From: Planctomycetota bacterium
GTDB taxonomy: Bacteria; Planctomycetota; UBA1135
Assembly: GCA_027021325.1 (NCBI GenBank)
Contig: JALUUN010000576.1
Location: 1 to 6,808, forward strand
Direction: 5' to 3'
Length of the DNA: 6,808 nt
The notes under the pieces were generated by a model. The model was not told the origin of the DNA and made no database searches. It saw nothing but the letters and a program-made list of their open reading frames with translations. The position numbers and the translations under genes are program-made. The stretch's first letter is position 1. Every line of letters starts with the position of its first letter. Below, piece by piece: positions 6,008 through 6,808 of the stretch.

Positions 6008-6808
6008 GTGGCCGCTCCCCTGCGCATCCTCCTCGCCGCCGGTCTCGCTGCCGGCCTCTCTCTGGCTCTCCTCGCCCCGGTGGCGGCGGAGCCCGCCGTC
6101 TCTGCTGCCTGGCCCGACCGCGGGCGCTGGCTTCTGGAGGAGCTCCACTGCACCGCCTGCCACACCGCCCCCGAGGGCGTGGCCGCGGCCCTGCAGCCCC
6201 GGGAGGCCCCGGACCTCTCCCAGGCCGGCGCGCGCCTGCACCCGGCCTGGATGCGGAAGTTCCTGGCCGGGCCCCACGCCCTGCGGCCGGGGACGCCCAT
6301 GCCCGATCTCCTGGCTGGAAGTCCGCCGGAGCGCCGGGCGACCACCATCGAGGCCCTGGTCCAGTACCTCGCCGGCCGCGGCGGGACCTTCCCCGGCGAA
6401 GCGGCCGAGGTCACGCCTTCGGCCGTCGAGCGCGGCCGCCGCCTCTACCACACCGTCGGCTGCATCGCCTGCCACCCCGCCCGCGATCCGGCCGAGGAGT
6501 TCAACCCCGAGCTGGCGGTGTATCGTCAGGCCTTTCGTGTGCCGGGAGGCGAGGACGAGGAGGACGAAGAGGCCGAAGGGGAGCCGGCGCCGGCCTGGAC
6601 GCCGCCCGAGCCCATCCCCCTGGACGATCTGCCGGGGAAGACCCACCTCGAGGCCCTGACCGCCTTCCTCCTGGATCCGCGATCGGTCCGGCCCTCGGGC
6701 CGGATGCCGGCCTTCCCTCTGAGCGAGAGCGAAGCCCGGGATCTCGCCGCCTGGCTCCTGGCCGACGAGCGCGCCCTCGCCGCCGCCGGCGAGGCCCTGC
6801 GCCCCGGC
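6008..6808 (+). CDS. Dihaem c-type cytochrome, N-terminal part (cut by window end)
   Basis: The frame is open to the window edge, giving 267 residues of an incomplete product. GTG at 6008 is the first possible start after the GTPase gene and begins an export signal: a hydrophobic segment (about 5-25) ending near PVAA. The protein is thus periplasmic or exported, where c-type haem is attached. Two haem sites follow: CTACH (48-52) with a candidate axial Met98 in PGTPMPDL, and CIACH (152-156) with candidate Met233 in SGRMPAF. Between the second haem site and its Met lies a Glu/Asp-rich, then Pro-rich insert (about 180-204). The ending 'FLLDPRSVRPSGRMPAFPLSESEARDLAAWLL' style resembles large cytochromes of Planctomycetota and related bacteria, which may continue into further domains, so more could lie beyond the window. 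The role is presumably electron transfer; the partner is unknown. It may have its own promoter, or be read through from the GTPase gene 50 nt upstream. Confidence 0.85.
   Translation, partial: MAAPLRILLAAGLAAGLSLALLAPVAAEPAVSAAWPDRGRWLLEELHCTACHTAPEGVAAALQPREAPDLSQAGARLHPAWMRKFLAGPHALRPGTPMPDLLAGSPPERRATTIEALVQYLAGRGGTFPGEAAEVTPSAVERGRRLYHTVGCIACHPARDPAEEFNPELAVYRQAFRVPGGEDEEDEEAEGEPAPAWTPPEPIPLDDLPGKTHLEALTAFLLDPRSVRPSGRMPAFPLSESEARDLAAWLLADERALAAAGEALRPG

Overview
This is a very GC-rich window (about 70% or more by eye). It holds six genes, with coding sequence almost wall to wall and no intergenic gap longer than about 125 bases. I see no mobile element, CRISPR array, tRNA or rRNA. MltA-type murein hydrolase, lipoprotein-like leaders and a periplasmic-type dihaem cytochrome c point to a diderm, respiring bacterium. 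The cytochrome style (two CxxCH sites, a 'GRMP' methionine motif) and the free-living version of the nucleotide-exchange transporter family are, from memory, common in Planctomycetota, Acidobacteriota and similar GC-rich lineages. The sequence alone does not settle the phylum.

Layout from left to right: (1) the 5' part of a leftward mltA-like lytic transglycosylase gene (438 down to 1, continuing out of the window); (2) a divergent rightward gene for a 12-TM-type NTP/NDP-exchange-family transporter (about 509-1828); (3) a convergent intergenic zone with two GC-rich hairpins; (4) a leftward gene (2765-1953) joining what looks like a catalytically dead HAD-like domain to a DUF309 domain; (5) a divergent rightward pair, an exported M3 zinc oligopeptidase (2851-4983) and, 2 bases after its stop codon, a YjiA/CobW-type G3E GTPase metallochaperone (4986-5957); (6) a short gap with a -10-like box, then a GTG-started dihaem cytochrome c (6008 onward, truncated by the window end).

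The M3 peptidase and the GTPase almost certainly share a transcript. The other genes sit on their own promoters, because their orientations alternate. Both divergent junctions and the cytochrome gap contain an AT-richer hexamer (TATTCT, TAGACT or CATACT) that stands out in this GC-rich DNA and resembles a bacterial -10 box.

I did not find a clearly new multi-gene system. The most unusual items are the pseudo-HAD/DUF309 fusion, the tight coupling of a zinc peptidase to a zinc-metallochaperone-family GTPase, and the likely leaderless cytochrome transcript.
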